Shown: positions 44,308 through 53,784, numbered from the stretch's first letter. The stretch is DNA of 64,000 bases from Promethearchaeota archaeon (GCA_016839555.1 JAEOUA010000003.1:186001-250000); one strand, 5' to 3'. The notes: generated by a model from the letters alone, not told the origin. Numbers and translations are program-made.

Positions 44308-45033
44308 TTATAAATTTAAGGTCTTTTTAGTATCTTTCTTCAATGTTAGAATAGAGAATACAATCCCCCATAAATCTATAATAAAAAATGCTATCCATTC
44401 CCATACGAGACCAGGGATAATATTCTCTCTACAAAATCCAGGGAGTAAATTTAGAAGACTAGTACCAGCTGACAGATCTTGATTTAAAAAAATAAAAATA
44501 ATAATAGATACTATAAAGCCAAAAGATGCACTCCATTTTGGAAGTTTCTGCCGGTCTTTAGTTTTATCCTGCACTAAAATTGCAATACTAAATATTGCTG
44601 GTGTTATCAATGCTAGTATGAAAAAGGTTCTTGCAATATGAAAATGTGGAATTCTTTTTGTATCTGCAGGATTAAATCCTATAAGGATAAGAGTTATTGA
44701 CCAAAGCAAACCCAATATCATCCCGATTTTTGCTATTGGCGCTGAGTATTTACCTTCAAGGTAGAGTGAAAAACCTAGAAGAAAGAAGAAATTTAAAACT
44801 CCACTAATTATTATAAATAGATTAAATAATAACCAACTCCAATTCCCCGACGTAGCCATACCTAGCTCAGATACTGCATGATTGTACCATATATAATCGC
44901 AGCCCAACAAATCCTTTGCTCCAATCATACAAATTAAGGGTCCTAAGAATAAAAATCCACCTATTCCAATTAAACCCCATATACCTATAGATATTTTATC
45001 ATAAAATTTATCTATGAGTTCTCTAACTTTCAT
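44308..45033 (-). CDS. DUF998-family membrane protein
   Basis: This membrane protein has about six or seven hydrophobic helices in 241 residues. The DUF998 pattern is present: a first helix with GIGGFLFLGPLICM, then WYNHAVSELGMATSGNWSWLLFNLFII with the conserved SELG after the first loop, and a later GFNPADTKRIPHFHIARTFF loop. The family has no established role; some members relate to cytochrome-like or lipid-associated proteins. It stands alone between a helical unknown and the serpin gene. Confidence 0.8.
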   Translation of the reverse strand: MKVRELIDKFYDKISIGIWGLIGIGGFLFLGPLICMIGAKDLLGCDYIWYNHAVSELGMATSGNWSWLLFNLFIIISGVLNFFFLLGFSLYLEGKYSAPIAKIGMILGLLWSITLILIGFNPADTKRIPHFHIARTFFILALITPAIFSIAILVQDKTKDRQKLPKWSASFGFIVSIIIFIFLNQDLSAGTSLLNLLPGFCRENIIPGLVWEWIAFFIIDLWGIVFSILTLKKDTKKTLNL

Positions 45034-45207
45034 TATTTCATCATTATATTATTCCTTATACTAGCTATTAAATTATTTAATTTATTTAATTTTATTAGAA
45101 ATATTAAGGTTAAAGATTTAATAGGTTTTAAGCTATGTTTAAAGAAGAAAATAATTTCTCGGATTCTTAAATAATGATTTAAAAAAAATTAGATACGATT
45201 GTATATA

Positions 45208-46365
45208 TTATGGTGAAATCAATTTTCCAATAAAAATGATAGTTTTTGTTTGAGAGTCTACTATCAAAAATATAAATGCATGATCAGCTTTGAAAATAGG
45301 AATCTTTCGCTGAGGAAGAGGGCCCTTTCCACGTTTTGTTATCATAGTCACAGCAGCAGCTTCAGTACCCTTTTCATTTACATCAACAAAGGCTTTATGA
45401 AGAATTTCACCAATATTTAGAAATAAATTTTTAGAGATATCTATAATTCCCGAAAAATCTGCGACTGTTGTAAATGGAAGAGTAAGACCTAATTTTTTCA
45501 AATCCTTTTTAAGCTCATATTTAGTCTCCATTTTAAATTTAGGAATATAAATGTCTACTTCTTGTTTATATAATTGCTCTAAATGAGTAAATAAAAAATC
45601 TACTGATATTTTTTTTTCCAAATTTTTTAGTCTATATTTATCAGTAGGGAGAAATATAAACATAGAGTATCTTTCAATTTTCCCATATCTCTGATTACCC
45701 TTATAAGGCAATTCAAGTATTTGAAGATCTTTATTCTCAAAATAAGGAAATACATTAATTTGATGCATTAATAAAACAGGTGCAATCTCCCTGTTTTGAA
45801 GATAAAAATTTGTTTCTTGAGTCAAATTTTTATTAAAGCTAATATCCCATATCCCCTTAAAATAAATTACGTTTAGTAAAATTAATTTAATGGTTGGATC
45901 AAATTTTTGGGGTGAAATTATAGTTTTAATTTTGTTATATGTGTTTTTTTTTACCCATATATTGATTTTATTGCAAGTGTTCTCAATATTTTCAAAATTT
46001 TCTTTATAGAATGCACCATTGTAATTCTCTTCCATTAGATAGAGGAATGATTCAAGAATTTCATAATTATTATCTGCCCAAATAGAGTTAGCAATAGTAA
46101 CTTCAATATTTTTAATTTTTAAAAGTTTATCTACCAATTCTCTAATTTTAATAGGCACTTTTGTCTTATTGAGTGTTATATGAAGCCTATTCTTTAATTG
46201 TTCTTCTGTTTCATTTTTTGCTCCCATAAATATCATAGTTAGCGCTGTGAATATGCTTAAAGGTGAAATAAATAAGTTTTGATCAGTTTCTTTCAATTGA
46301 ATATATAAATCGATTGCAAACGCATTAATAGAATTAGAAATAGAAAATTGTCCAATACTTGACAT
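45208..46365 (-). CDS. Serpin (serine protease inhibitor)
   Basis: This is a full serpin of 385 residues, the usual core length. Features are an opening NAFAIDLYIQL, FISPLSIFTALTMIFMGAKNETEEQL, IKLILLNVIYFKGIWD, LELPYKG and MFIFLPTDK. The reactive-loop hinge is EKGTEAAAVT (small residues at P12-P9), so the loop should insert and trap a protease. Counting from the hinge Gly as P15 puts P1 at a Lys in KRGKGP, which favours a trypsin-like target. The end ADHAFIFLIVDSQTKTIIFIGKL is as expected. There is no signal peptide, so it would inhibit an intracellular protease or leave by another path. Serpins are uncommon in archaea. Confidence 0.93.
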   Translation of the reverse strand: MSSIGQFSISNSINAFAIDLYIQLKETDQNLFISPLSIFTALTMIFMGAKNETEEQLKNRLHITLNKTKVPIKIRELVDKLLKIKNIEVTIANSIWADNNYEILESFLYLMEENYNGAFYKENFENIENTCNKINIWVKKNTYNKIKTIISPQKFDPTIKLILLNVIYFKGIWDISFNKNLTQETNFYLQNREIAPVLLMHQINVFPYFENKDLQILELPYKGNQRYGKIERYSMFIFLPTDKYRLKNLEKKISVDFLFTHLEQLYKQEVDIYIPKFKMETKYELKKDLKKLGLTLPFTTVADFSGIIDISKNLFLNIGEILHKAFVDVNEKGTEAAAVTMITKRGKGPLPQRKIPIFKADHAFIFLIVDSQTKTIIFIGKLISP

Positions 46366-46609
46366 CTTTTTATTAATTCCTTTAATAGATTCTGGAATCT
46401 TTATAAAAATATTTTTTTAAATTTTTTAATAACTTTATATATATTAAAGATTTTGGTTTTTTGGCTATGTTATTAAAAAATGTGCTTATAATATTAACTG
46501 CAAATTTATTGTTCTCGATTCTTTTAAAATATATTAATTAAAAAATTTCGATCAGAATTTAGTAATTAGGTTAATTACAATCTCATATAACTTATTGATT
46601 AATTATAAA

Positions 46610-47548
46610 TTATATTTTATTTTCAATATCTTTTATTCTTGACCTTAAAGTGACTTCTGTAATTTTAGCAGTCTCGCTGATTTCCGTTTGGGTTTTATGA
46701 TCTTTGGTTTTTTTAGCGGCCATATAAATAGCACTTCCTGCTAATCCTTTTGGATCTTTTCCGGATCTGAATAATCCATTTCTAGAAGCTTTTATTAAGA
46801 TATGGAGTGCCTTTTTCTGTGTTTTCATTGATAATCCTAAATCATTGCAAAACTTGAATATAAGATGTTCTGCTCTAATTGGATTATATTTCAATCCCAT
46901 AACAGGGAGGATCTCCCTAACTATTAAACCTAAGGATTTATGCACTGTCCTTCTAGGGGTCATAGAAATTTCGCATACTTCTTCAAGCAAGCGAGGAAAT
47001 TCATGAATCCTGATAGCAGAATATAATGCTGCGCAAACAAATCCTTCTATTGAGCGTCCCATAGTTAGTCTTTTTTTTGCCACCATCGTGTAGATTTTCC
47101 ATGCTGTTTCTTTAATATATTCTGGGATATTCATTTTCGAACAAAGAATTTTTAATTTTGGTTTTGCTTCCCAGAAATTTCTTTCAATGCTAGAAACCAA
47201 AGAATTTTGAATCTTAGATAGCCGTGAAAATAAAGTCTTTCCTCTAGCACCAATTAATTTTCCATTAGAATCTTTTTTACTATTAGAGAGCATGGTTCTT
47301 GGTCCAAATTCTCTCCAACGTGGCTCTGTTCTACGCCTCTTCTCAATTTCTTCCATTGAATACGCTCTTCGCTCATTTTCAACCAGATTTTCTCCTATAA
47401 CAATACCACAGTTAATACAAACTATCTCTCCCCCCTTTTGTTTAAAAGAAGGATTGTTACAACATTTGGTTAATTCACTTCTCTCGTTATTTTTATTTAA
47501 AGATTCTTCATCTTCAACTCTTAAACGATCTCTATAGTTATATAACAA
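46610..47548 (-). CDS. tfb: Transcription initiation factor B (TFB), full length
   Basis: This is a complete TFB of 312 residues. The N-terminal ribbon (about 27-50) ends in the canonical CINCG pair, but the first pair reads CCNN instead of CxxC, so one zinc ligand may be replaced. The B-reader region has RRTEPRWREFGPRTML. Two cyclin repeats follow, marked by KKRLTMGRSIEGFVCAALY and SGKDPKGLAGSAIYMAA, and the helix-turn-helix ITEVTLRSRIKDI closes the protein. The start is TTG at 47548 with GAGGGGG seven bases upstream. It is a paralogue of the partial TFB at 1-711. More than one TFB in a genome usually means promoter-specific or condition-specific use. Confidence 0.95.
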   Translation of the reverse strand: MLYNYRDRLRVEDEESLNKNNERSELTKCCNNPSFKQKGGEIVCINCGIVIGENLVENERRAYSMEEIEKRRRTEPRWREFGPRTMLSNSKKDSNGKLIGARGKTLFSRLSKIQNSLVSSIERNFWEAKPKLKILCSKMNIPEYIKETAWKIYTMVAKKRLTMGRSIEGFVCAALYSAIRIHEFPRLLEEVCEISMTPRRTVHKSLGLIVREILPVMGLKYNPIRAEHLIFKFCNDLGLSMKTQKKALHILIKASRNGLFRSGKDPKGLAGSAIYMAAKKTKDHKTQTEISETAKITEVTLRSRIKDIENKI

Positions 47549-48133
47549 TTTTATGCCCCCTCTTTATAGATGCTAGCTTTTTCTATTAATTTTTAAAGAA
47601 TCATAATGAAAATAATGGATTCAATAATTTTATAAATTTAATTATTAATAATTTCAAATTTGCTTTAAATGAAAAAACCTATCATATATTTTTCATTTTA
47701 CGTCAATTTTTTAAATTATCACATTATTTAGCAATATAGGATTTGAGGTTGGTATTCACTTGAATGATTTTATTAAAAATTCAGTATATAAAATTATATA
47801 TGTGATCAATTTTATTTTCGTTAATCTTAAATGAGAATAGCATAATTATAAAACTTACTATTTATAAAGAACAATATAAGAAAATTATATTAAAAAAAGA
47901 GCTTAATGCTTCGATTTCGGATAAAATATAGGATAGGTTTGGAAATAATTCCACAATTTCTCTCGCTTATAACGTGTTTCACTTTTTTTTTTTTGCATTA
48001 TTAATTCTTCTGGCTTATAATTAAGATATAAAAATATAAAATCGATAAATTGATATAAAATCTATATTTTTTTCGTTTTTAATATTTATTTTAAGATGCT
48101 ATAAATAAGAAATAAGATATTAAGTTGCTTTCT
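47549..48133. other. Non-coding A+T-rich intergenic region
   Basis: This 585-bp gap lies upstream of the TFB gene and downstream of larA. It is over 75 percent A+T by eye. No frame longer than about 20 codons with a sensible start was found on either strand, and no tRNA-like TTCRAAT arm or long inverted repeat. A run of twelve T at about 47982-47993 could end larA transcripts from the minus strand poorly, as it is on the wrong strand. I see no other content. Confidence 0.5.
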
Positions 48134-49426
48134 CTAACTTTTATTGTTCATTAAAGGTAAAATTTGGGGTCCATTAGGCAATATTAATATTCTAGACTCT
48201 CCACCATGCTTTTTTAAACCTCTCAAAATCGCTTCTTCTACTGTTTTTGAATGTTTCAGACCAATATTCCCAAGTTCTCTTTTTTTAAGTTTAGAAATTA
48301 CATAAATTTCAGCTTTCATTAATATTCGTGCCAATATTTGAATCTCCCATTGGTCTGGCACATTAATCTCATTTTTTAAGATTTTTTTATGGATTTCTGC
48401 TGGTGAGAGAGACAAATTTATCAAATCTTTGAATTTTTCATGTCCGCTGCCTATGCCATCCGAACATTCATTTACTGATATTATTGTACCTCCATTCTTG
48501 ACGGCCATCTCTCCTATAGCCATACTCTTTACGGCTTGATATAGATTCAAATCCAAGGGATACCCTCCGTTCCCACATATAACAATATCATATGGTTTAT
48601 CAATTTTTTTAAAGACTTTTTTTAATTGGAAATTAACAAGATGTTTATGTGTCTCCTCTAAATTTCCAGCAGTAACTTTATTTATTTCATGGTTTTGATT
48701 AATGCAAACGTTTACAATAAAATCAACACCCACTTTTTTAGTAATTTCTATTGAATTTTTATGGATTGGATTATCCTCAAAAATTCCAAATCTTGCAAAT
48801 GGTGAAGCAATATTTTTTGCAGAATGATTGCCTTTTATGGTTTCATAGCCTGCAATTCCGGGGATTACTGATTTCCTACCTCCTGAGAATCCTGCAAAAA
48901 AGTGGGGTTCAACATAACCCGTGAGTATTTTTAAGTTTGCTGTATAGTAGTGTTTATTAATCCATATTGGAACTTCATCGCTATCAACCCCTAAATTTAT
49001 TAAATCATCTCTATTTGTAGCAATATGTCCAAATACTTCAATTCTTTTCCTAATTTCTTGACTTATAATTCTTTGCAATTCAGGTTCTCTACAAGAGCGA
49101 TGTAGTCCAGTAGCAATTAAAATGAGGATTTGATTATCACTGATTCCGTTTTCATTCAATTCTTTTATGAGAGCTTGAAGGATGAGGTGTGAAGGCACAG
49201 GCCTAGTTGCATCGGAAACAACAATACAGACTTTATTAATTGGTTTTTTTTGGTGAATAATATCTCTTAATACTGGTGACCCAATAGGATTATTAATTGC
49301 ATTTCTAATGGCTTTAATTGGTTCATGGATAGCTTCCTGATGTTTGGGATAAAAAATATCAACCTTCCAATCTGGCTGAAGTGAGATATCCAAGCCATTT
49401 TTACCATAATCGATTTTAACGTTCAG
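48134..49426 (-). CDS. larA: Nickel-dependent lactate racemase family protein
   Basis: LarA interconverts D- and L-lactate (or related 2-hydroxyacids) with a nickel-pincer nucleotide. Visible are DATRPVPSHLI, the catalytic His in TGLHRSC, and EPHFFAGFSGGRKSVIPG, with the second His and the Lys that carries the cofactor. NHSAKNIASPFAR and CGNGGYPLDLNLYQAVKSM follow. The protein must begin before the first ordinary start (TTG at 49393), because VKIDYGKNGLD, the usual LarA N-terminus, lies upstream in frame. CTG at 49426, six bases after GAGGAG, or ATT at 49429 would serve. The start overlaps the stop of the upstream dehydrogenase, giving translational coupling. No lar maturation genes (B, C, E) are in the window. 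Confidence 0.9.
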   Translation of the reverse strand: MNVKIDYGKNGLDISLQPDWKVDIFYPKHQEAIHEPIKAIRNAINNPIGSPVLRDIIHQKKPINKVCIVVSDATRPVPSHLILQALIKELNENGISDNQILILIATGLHRSCREPELQRIISQEIRKRIEVFGHIATNRDDLINLGVDSDEVPIWINKHYYTANLKILTGYVEPHFFAGFSGGRKSVIPGIAGYETIKGNHSAKNIASPFARFGIFEDNPIHKNSIEITKKVGVDFIVNVCINQNHEINKVTAGNLEETHKHLVNFQLKKVFKKIDKPYDIVICGNGGYPLDLNLYQAVKSMAIGEMAVKNGGTIISVNECSDGIGSGHEKFKDLINLSLSPAEIHKKILKNEINVPDQWEIQILARILMKAEIYVISKLKKRELGNIGLKHSKTVEEAILRGLKKHGGESRILILPNGPQILPLMNNKS

Positions 49427-51168
49427 AATTCTCTCCTCTTATGAAGAATTTCTCTGGCTTTTTCAAATATATAGCAAGTATCAACACCAGAGGGACATAA
49501 TTCTTTACATAATCCACATAAAGTACATGCATGAAATATATCATTAATTAATCTATTTGGTTTTAAATCACCATAAACCAAACCGTTTAAGATGCTTAAA
49601 CGGCCCCTTGGGCTATATGCTTCAATAAAATAATTCATTCGAGACGGGCATAAATTTATACAGAACCCGCATCTCATACATCGTAATTCTAAAATTTTAT
49701 CTTCTTGATTTTTTAATTTTCTGGAGATTTTTATCGAGCTTAATTTTCTCTGATCCCCTTTCCCAATACCTGGATTTAGAATTTGATGTGGATCGAATAA
49801 TTTTTTAATATTATTCATTAAATCAACCACTTCAGAGCCATGCTCTAATTCAAGATAAGGAGTTTTAATTTTTCCAATTCCATGTTCACCCGTTAAAGTT
49901 CCCCCAGAAGGAATTATGATCTTTTTATAGAGAAAATCTATTGCTTTTTTAAAATCTTCTACATCTTCTGGGTTATTTTCATTAAACATAAATGTGGGAT
50001 GTAGATTTCCTTCCATATGACAGATCGTAGCAACTATTAAATTTTTAGCCCCAATTTTTTTTGGGAGGTCTTCTATTTTTTTTATAATACTATCAAATTG
50101 CGTTATTTTTATGGTACAATCTTCAACGCAAGTGGTGGGCATTAATCGTGATAATGCTGGAAGATTTGCCTTCCTTGCTAAAATCAATCTTTCTCTCTCC
50201 TTTTCATTGCTCGCAATTCTATGCAATATAGGATTATTAGTCATTATTTTCTCAAACATAAGATTAAAATCATTTTCTACTTCATCTTCAGAGTTTCCAT
50301 CGACTTCAGCAAGTAAAACATATCCATTCGGAAATTCCAAAAATTCTCCTCCTAAATAGTCTGTCACCGCTTTTAAAATCACTTTATCCATAAATTCAAG
50401 TAGATTAGGAACTATTCTTGTTGATCTTAGCTCAATAGCAGCATTTTTTAACTTTTTAATATCATCAAAAATAAAGAGTGCTAACTTTCGAAATTTGGGA
50501 TATGGTCTAATTCTTAAGCCAATTTTGGTTATAACACCGAGTGTTCCCTCAGAACCAATTATTAAATCTTTTAAATTATATGATGAGACAGATTTTAACA
50601 CGTCGGTGCCCAGATGAAGTATTTTACCATTGGGTAATACAATATCAAGAAAAAGGACATAATTCTTAGTAACACCATATTTAAAAGCTTGAATACCGCC
50701 TGCATTATTCGCAACCATACCGCCGAGGGTGGCTACTGAACTAGAGCCTGGGTCAGGCGGAAAAAAATATCCCAATTTTTTTAATTTATCATTCAAATCA
50801 TCGCATATAACCCCAGGTTGGACTACTACTAGATTATTTTCTATATCAATTTTTAGTATTTTATTCATTTTAGTTAAGTCTAACACAATTCCCCCAAATG
50901 GTGTCATTGGACCTCCAGATAAACTTGTACCATTCCCTCGTGGGATAATTGTAATCAATTCTTTATCTGCAAGTATTAATATCTCAGAAATCTGATTATC
51001 TGTTTCAGGCGTGAGGATTAAATCGGGAATCCAATCTCGTTCAAATAAAGTTCCTCCAAATGCATATGTCCATCTTATTTCGAATTCATCATAGAAATTA
51101 GTTTCTCCCACAATTTGTTTAAATTCTTCTTTTAAATCAGGGTTGAGTTCTGAATAACCATGGCTCAT
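49423..51168 (-). CDS. FAD/Fe-S D-lactate (glycolate-type) dehydrogenase
   Basis: This is a flavoenzyme of the GlcD type fused to a ferredoxin domain of the GlcF type. The FAD_binding_4 domain (about 35-215) has IIPRGNGTSLSGGPMTPFGGI and PDPGSSSVATLGGMVANNAGG. The FAD-oxidase C domain (about 215-465) ends with GTLTGEHGIG, holding the catalytic-site His. The C-terminal 2[4Fe-4S] part (about 490-570) has CMRCGFCINLCPSR and CTLCGLCKELCPSG. It would oxidise D-lactate or another 2-hydroxyacid and pass electrons to an Fe-S partner. It is encoded just ahead of LarA with overlapping ends, so L-lactate to D-lactate to pyruvate is the likely route. Confidence 0.92.
   Translation of the reverse strand: MSHGYSELNPDLKEEFKQIVGETNFYDEFEIRWTYAFGGTLFERDWIPDLILTPETDNQISEILILADKELITIIPRGNGTSLSGGPMTPFGGIVLDLTKMNKILKIDIENNLVVVQPGVICDDLNDKLKKLGYFFPPDPGSSSVATLGGMVANNAGGIQAFKYGVTKNYVLFLDIVLPNGKILHLGTDVLKSVSSYNLKDLIIGSEGTLGVITKIGLRIRPYPKFRKLALFIFDDIKKLKNAAIELRSTRIVPNLLEFMDKVILKAVTDYLGGEFLEFPNGYVLLAEVDGNSEDEVENDFNLMFEKIMTNNPILHRIASNEKERERLILARKANLPALSRLMPTTCVEDCTIKITQFDSIIKKIEDLPKKIGAKNLIVATICHMEGNLHPTFMFNENNPEDVEDFKKAIDFLYKKIIIPSGGTLTGEHGIGKIKTPYLELEHGSEVVDLMNNIKKLFDPHQILNPGIGKGDQRKLSSIKISRKLKNQEDKILELRCMRCGFCINLCPSRMNYFIEAYSPRGRLSILNGLVYGDLKPNRLINDIFHACTLCGLCKELCPSGVDTCYIFEKAREILHKRREF
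49433..49438 (-). promoter_or_regulatory. Ribosome binding site for larA inside the dehydrogenase 3' end
   Basis: GAGGAG on the minus strand, inside the last codons of the FAD-dependent dehydrogenase gene, lies 6 bases before CTG (49426-49424) and 3 bases before ATT (49429-49427). There is no ATG, GTG or TTG in frame until 49393, which would cut off conserved LarA residues, so this site points to a non-standard start. Confidence 0.55.
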
Positions 51169-51224
51169 TATAACAATCTAAATTTAATTAAATATCCTAT
51201 CTAAAAAATCTTAATTGATTTAAA

Positions 51225-52109
51225 TTATAATGTTTTAAATTCTGAATTATTAAAACCAAGATTTTTCAGAATATCTACGGCACCTCCAATTATTTCCCTC
51301 ATAAATTCCTCCATACTAAGGATTTTTTCGCTGTGTCCGGAGGCAGGACTCCATATACTTTTATCCTTTAATTGAAAATGATAGATTTGCTTATAATACT
51401 CCTCATCAAAAATATCTTGATTTATAAGCCGGTTTTTAAAACTTTCAGGTGCGGGACATTCTTTTGTGGCCATTATTGCGGTTCCAAAACACACTGCTTC
51501 AGCACCCATAGTTAATGCTGCTAAAAAGCCTCTTGCATCACCGAATCCTCCAGCTGCAATTATCGGGATATTCAAAAGTTTTTTTCCTATTGTTATATTA
51601 ATTAAACTCGTTTGCTGATTAGGATTTTTAAATCCAGTACCTTCAAGACCGACTAAAGTAACAGCATCAGCTCCATCTTTTTCTGCTGAAATTGCATGAG
51701 GAATTGTAGAGCATTTATGGAACCAATAATAACCTTTTTTATGTACGAGATCTCCAAGCTTATTTGCTTTATAAGCGGATGTCGTAAAAAATTTTACTCC
51801 ATGATCAATTGCTAAATTTATATATTCAATATAAGTGTCTTCCGTTCTTGCATTTGGATTTTTTTCTGCCATCATGGGAGGTGCCACAGTTAAATTGATT
51901 CCATAAGGTTTTGTTGTTAGTTTTTCCATTAATTCTAATTCTTCCCTAAATTTCTTAAGGTTAGAAAAGTTCAATGCTGTTATTATTCCTAATCCTCCCG
52001 CATTAGAAAAAGCAGCTGCGAATTTTGCCCTTCCAATACCTGCAAATGCTCCCATGACAACTGGATATTTAACTCCCGTAATTTTAGTAATCTTAGTAGT
52101 CCATTTCAT
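51225..52109 (-). CDS. Nitronate-monooxygenase/FabK-like flavin oxidoreductase
   Basis: This is an FMN-binding TIM-barrel of the NMO/2-nitropropane dioxygenase family, 294 residues. It opens ITGVKYPVVMGAFAGIGRAKFAAAFSNAGGLGIITA. A second block has WFHKCSTIPHAISAEKDGADAVTLVGLEGTGF, where the family's GGH is replaced by a GTGF turn. The phosphate-binding end is IPIIAAGGFGDARGFLAALTMGAEAVCFGTAIMAT. Members oxidise nitronates or reduce enoyl-ACP; with the altered turn neither is certain. It is on the same strand as the lactate genes and 56 bp upstream of them, so it is perhaps part of the operon. Confidence 0.88.
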   Translation of the reverse strand: MKWTTKITKITGVKYPVVMGAFAGIGRAKFAAAFSNAGGLGIITALNFSNLKKFREELELMEKLTTKPYGINLTVAPPMMAEKNPNARTEDTYIEYINLAIDHGVKFFTTSAYKANKLGDLVHKKGYYWFHKCSTIPHAISAEKDGADAVTLVGLEGTGFKNPNQQTSLINITIGKKLLNIPIIAAGGFGDARGFLAALTMGAEAVCFGTAIMATKECPAPESFKNRLINQDIFDEEYYKQIYHFQLKDKSIWSPASGHSEKILSMEEFMREIIGGAVDILKNLGFNNSEFKTL

Positions 52110-52280
52110 TTTTATATAATATAGAGATTCTAGGTAAAAATAATTGATTTTGAAAAAAATAATTTTCTAATTTTAATTTTCATTTTAGCTTAAAAAAATC
52201 TGATTTAGATCTTATAGGACAAAAATTTTTAATTTAGGAATAGTATTTAATTAATACTAAAAAAATATGATGGCTTCTTC

Positions 52281-52697
52281 ATGAGTAAAGTTCTGCAAGA
52301 TATCTACATTCTTACTGATTCCGGTACAACTATATGGAGTCGAGTTTTTGATCCAAAAATTAACGCACAAATGTTTGGAGCAGTAATGAGCGCCATCAAT
52401 AAATTTGCAGAACAAATTACTGAATCTGGTATAACAAATTTTGAATTAATTAAGAAACAATTTGTTATAATAAAAAAGAAAGATCTATTATTTATTGGAA
52501 ATGCTGGAAACAAAGTTAAACAAAAGAAGGTTAAGAATGAATTAAACCGAATCTCTGAAAAATTTTTTGAATTATATTCAGATCAATTACACCGAATTAA
52601 AAAATTTGGTGACATCTCTTTATTATCTGATTTTGAAGACCATATTGAGCCCTCTTTAGAAGATACTATTAATAAATTTCAAAAAGCTTTTTGGTAA
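52281..52697 (+). CDS. Longin-like small protein (Asgard GTPase-partner type)
   Basis: This is a 138-residue protein with the beta-beta-alpha-beta-beta-beta-alpha-alpha order of longin-fold proteins. LQDIYILTDSGTTIWSRVF is a first hairpin. MFGAVMSAINKFAEQI is a long helix. FVIIKKKDLLFIGNAG supplies the central strands, and KNELNRISEKFFELYSDQL is a C-terminal helix. Longin and roadblock proteins bind Ras-like GTPases in trafficking complexes, and Asgard genomes have many. A small GTPase gene starts about 300 bp downstream in the same direction, supporting a partner role. The assignment rests on pattern only and would need structural comparison. Confidence 0.7.
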   Translation: MSKVLQDIYILTDSGTTIWSRVFDPKINAQMFGAVMSAINKFAEQITESGITNFELIKKQFVIIKKKDLLFIGNAGNKVKQKKVKNELNRISEKFFELYSDQLHRIKKFGDISLLSDFEDHIEPSLEDTINKFQKAFW

Positions 52698-52994
52698 ACC
52701 GCGCTTTTATTATTTTTGGACGCAATTTTTAAAATTATATTTATATAGAAATTTAATAGTATGAAATTGATATATAGAAAAAAACAATGGAATAAAATAG
52801 TGAAAGAAAATGCTAATTTAGAGATTTTATATTTTCTTCTGAACCAAGGTTAATTCTCGTCCTTTTTTAAAAGAAGATAATAAGAAATCTTGTCAATAAT
52901 ATTTTTAAGGATTTTGGCTTTCTGTATTTATAATATGTTTATAAAAAATCTTAACATATAATTCAATAAGAGAAGAAAAATTAGAAAAACTATC

Positions 52995-53606
52995 ATGAAT
53001 ATAAACTCTAAAAAGCATTTGAAATTTAAAATTGTCGTAGCAGGGTCTAAAAATGTGGGAAAATCAAGTCTGATTCGCCGATATGCTACAGGAAAATTTG
53101 AATCAGACCTTCTTAGCACAATAGGAGTAGACTTTGAAACTAAAAGAGTTCAAGTAAGTGATATGGATATTCTTTTGAACATTTGGGACTTTGCAGGTGA
53201 GGAAAAGTTCAGAATATTATTCCCTGCTTATGTATCTGGAGCATCTGGAGCGATCTTACTATATGATATTACAAATCAGGATTCTTTATCTGATTTAGAT
53301 GATTGGATGGAAGTTATAACTTCAGTTCCAAATAGTCCTAAAACTTTAATATTAGTTGAAGCAAAGGTTGATTTGGAGCATAAACGGGAAGTTATGAGAG
53401 AAGAAGGAGAATATTTTTTTAATAAGCATAATTTTAAAGGAAAATTGTTAGGTACTTCTTCTAAGACCGGTAAAAATGTTGAAAAGGTCTTTAAATTGAT
53501 GGGAAGAGAAATCATAAAAAATAGTCTAAATAAATGTCAGAATTGTGGAAATTATTACCCCATAGAGCAAAAGTTCTGCCAATACTGCGGTAAAAAAACT
53601 CAATAA
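52995..53606 (+). CDS. Rab-like small GTPase with C-terminal zinc ribbon and altered motifs
   Basis: This is a Ras-superfamily GTPase nearest Rab in look. G1 is GSKNVGKSS (17-25), G2 has the Thr of STIGVDF, G3 is WDFAGEE (64-70), G4 is EAKVDLE (122-128) and G5 is TSSKTG. Two key positions depart from the family. The catalytic Gln of AGQE is Glu69. The Asn of NKxD, which reads guanine, is Ala123. A C-terminal zinc ribbon (Cys181, 184, 195, 198) stands where prenylated cysteines of Rab would be. It may be a slow or regulated GTPase that binds membranes through a partner. It follows the longin-like gene. Confidence 0.93.
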   Translation: MNINSKKHLKFKIVVAGSKNVGKSSLIRRYATGKFESDLLSTIGVDFETKRVQVSDMDILLNIWDFAGEEKFRILFPAYVSGASGAILLYDITNQDSLSDLDDWMEVITSVPNSPKTLILVEAKVDLEHKREVMREEGEYFFNKHNFKGKLLGTSSKTGKNVEKVFKLMGREIIKNSLNKCQNCGNYYPIEQKFCQYCGKKTQ

Positions 53607-53784
53607 ATTGAATTTCTCCCATTAAATATAAATAATTTATATTCAACATAGTTAAAGGTAAACAATCGTAATCATTTTCAATTACTAGGAATTATAGGAT
53701 AAATATAGAGTAGATTATTCTTTTTAAAAAATTTAAAATGAATTTAAAAATTTATTAAGGTAAAAAAAATAGTACTGATTCAAA

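Noticed and set aside
52761..52853. 30-codon frame between the longin-like and GTPase genes
   Set aside because: It starts with ATG but has no ribosome site or motif, and its A+T-rich Lys/Asn/Leu content is expected by chance.
52995..53606. Arf-family assignment for the small GTPase
   Set aside because: The motifs (WDxAGxE, STIGVDF, TSSKTG) and the lack of an N-terminal amphipathic helix fit Rab/Ras better.
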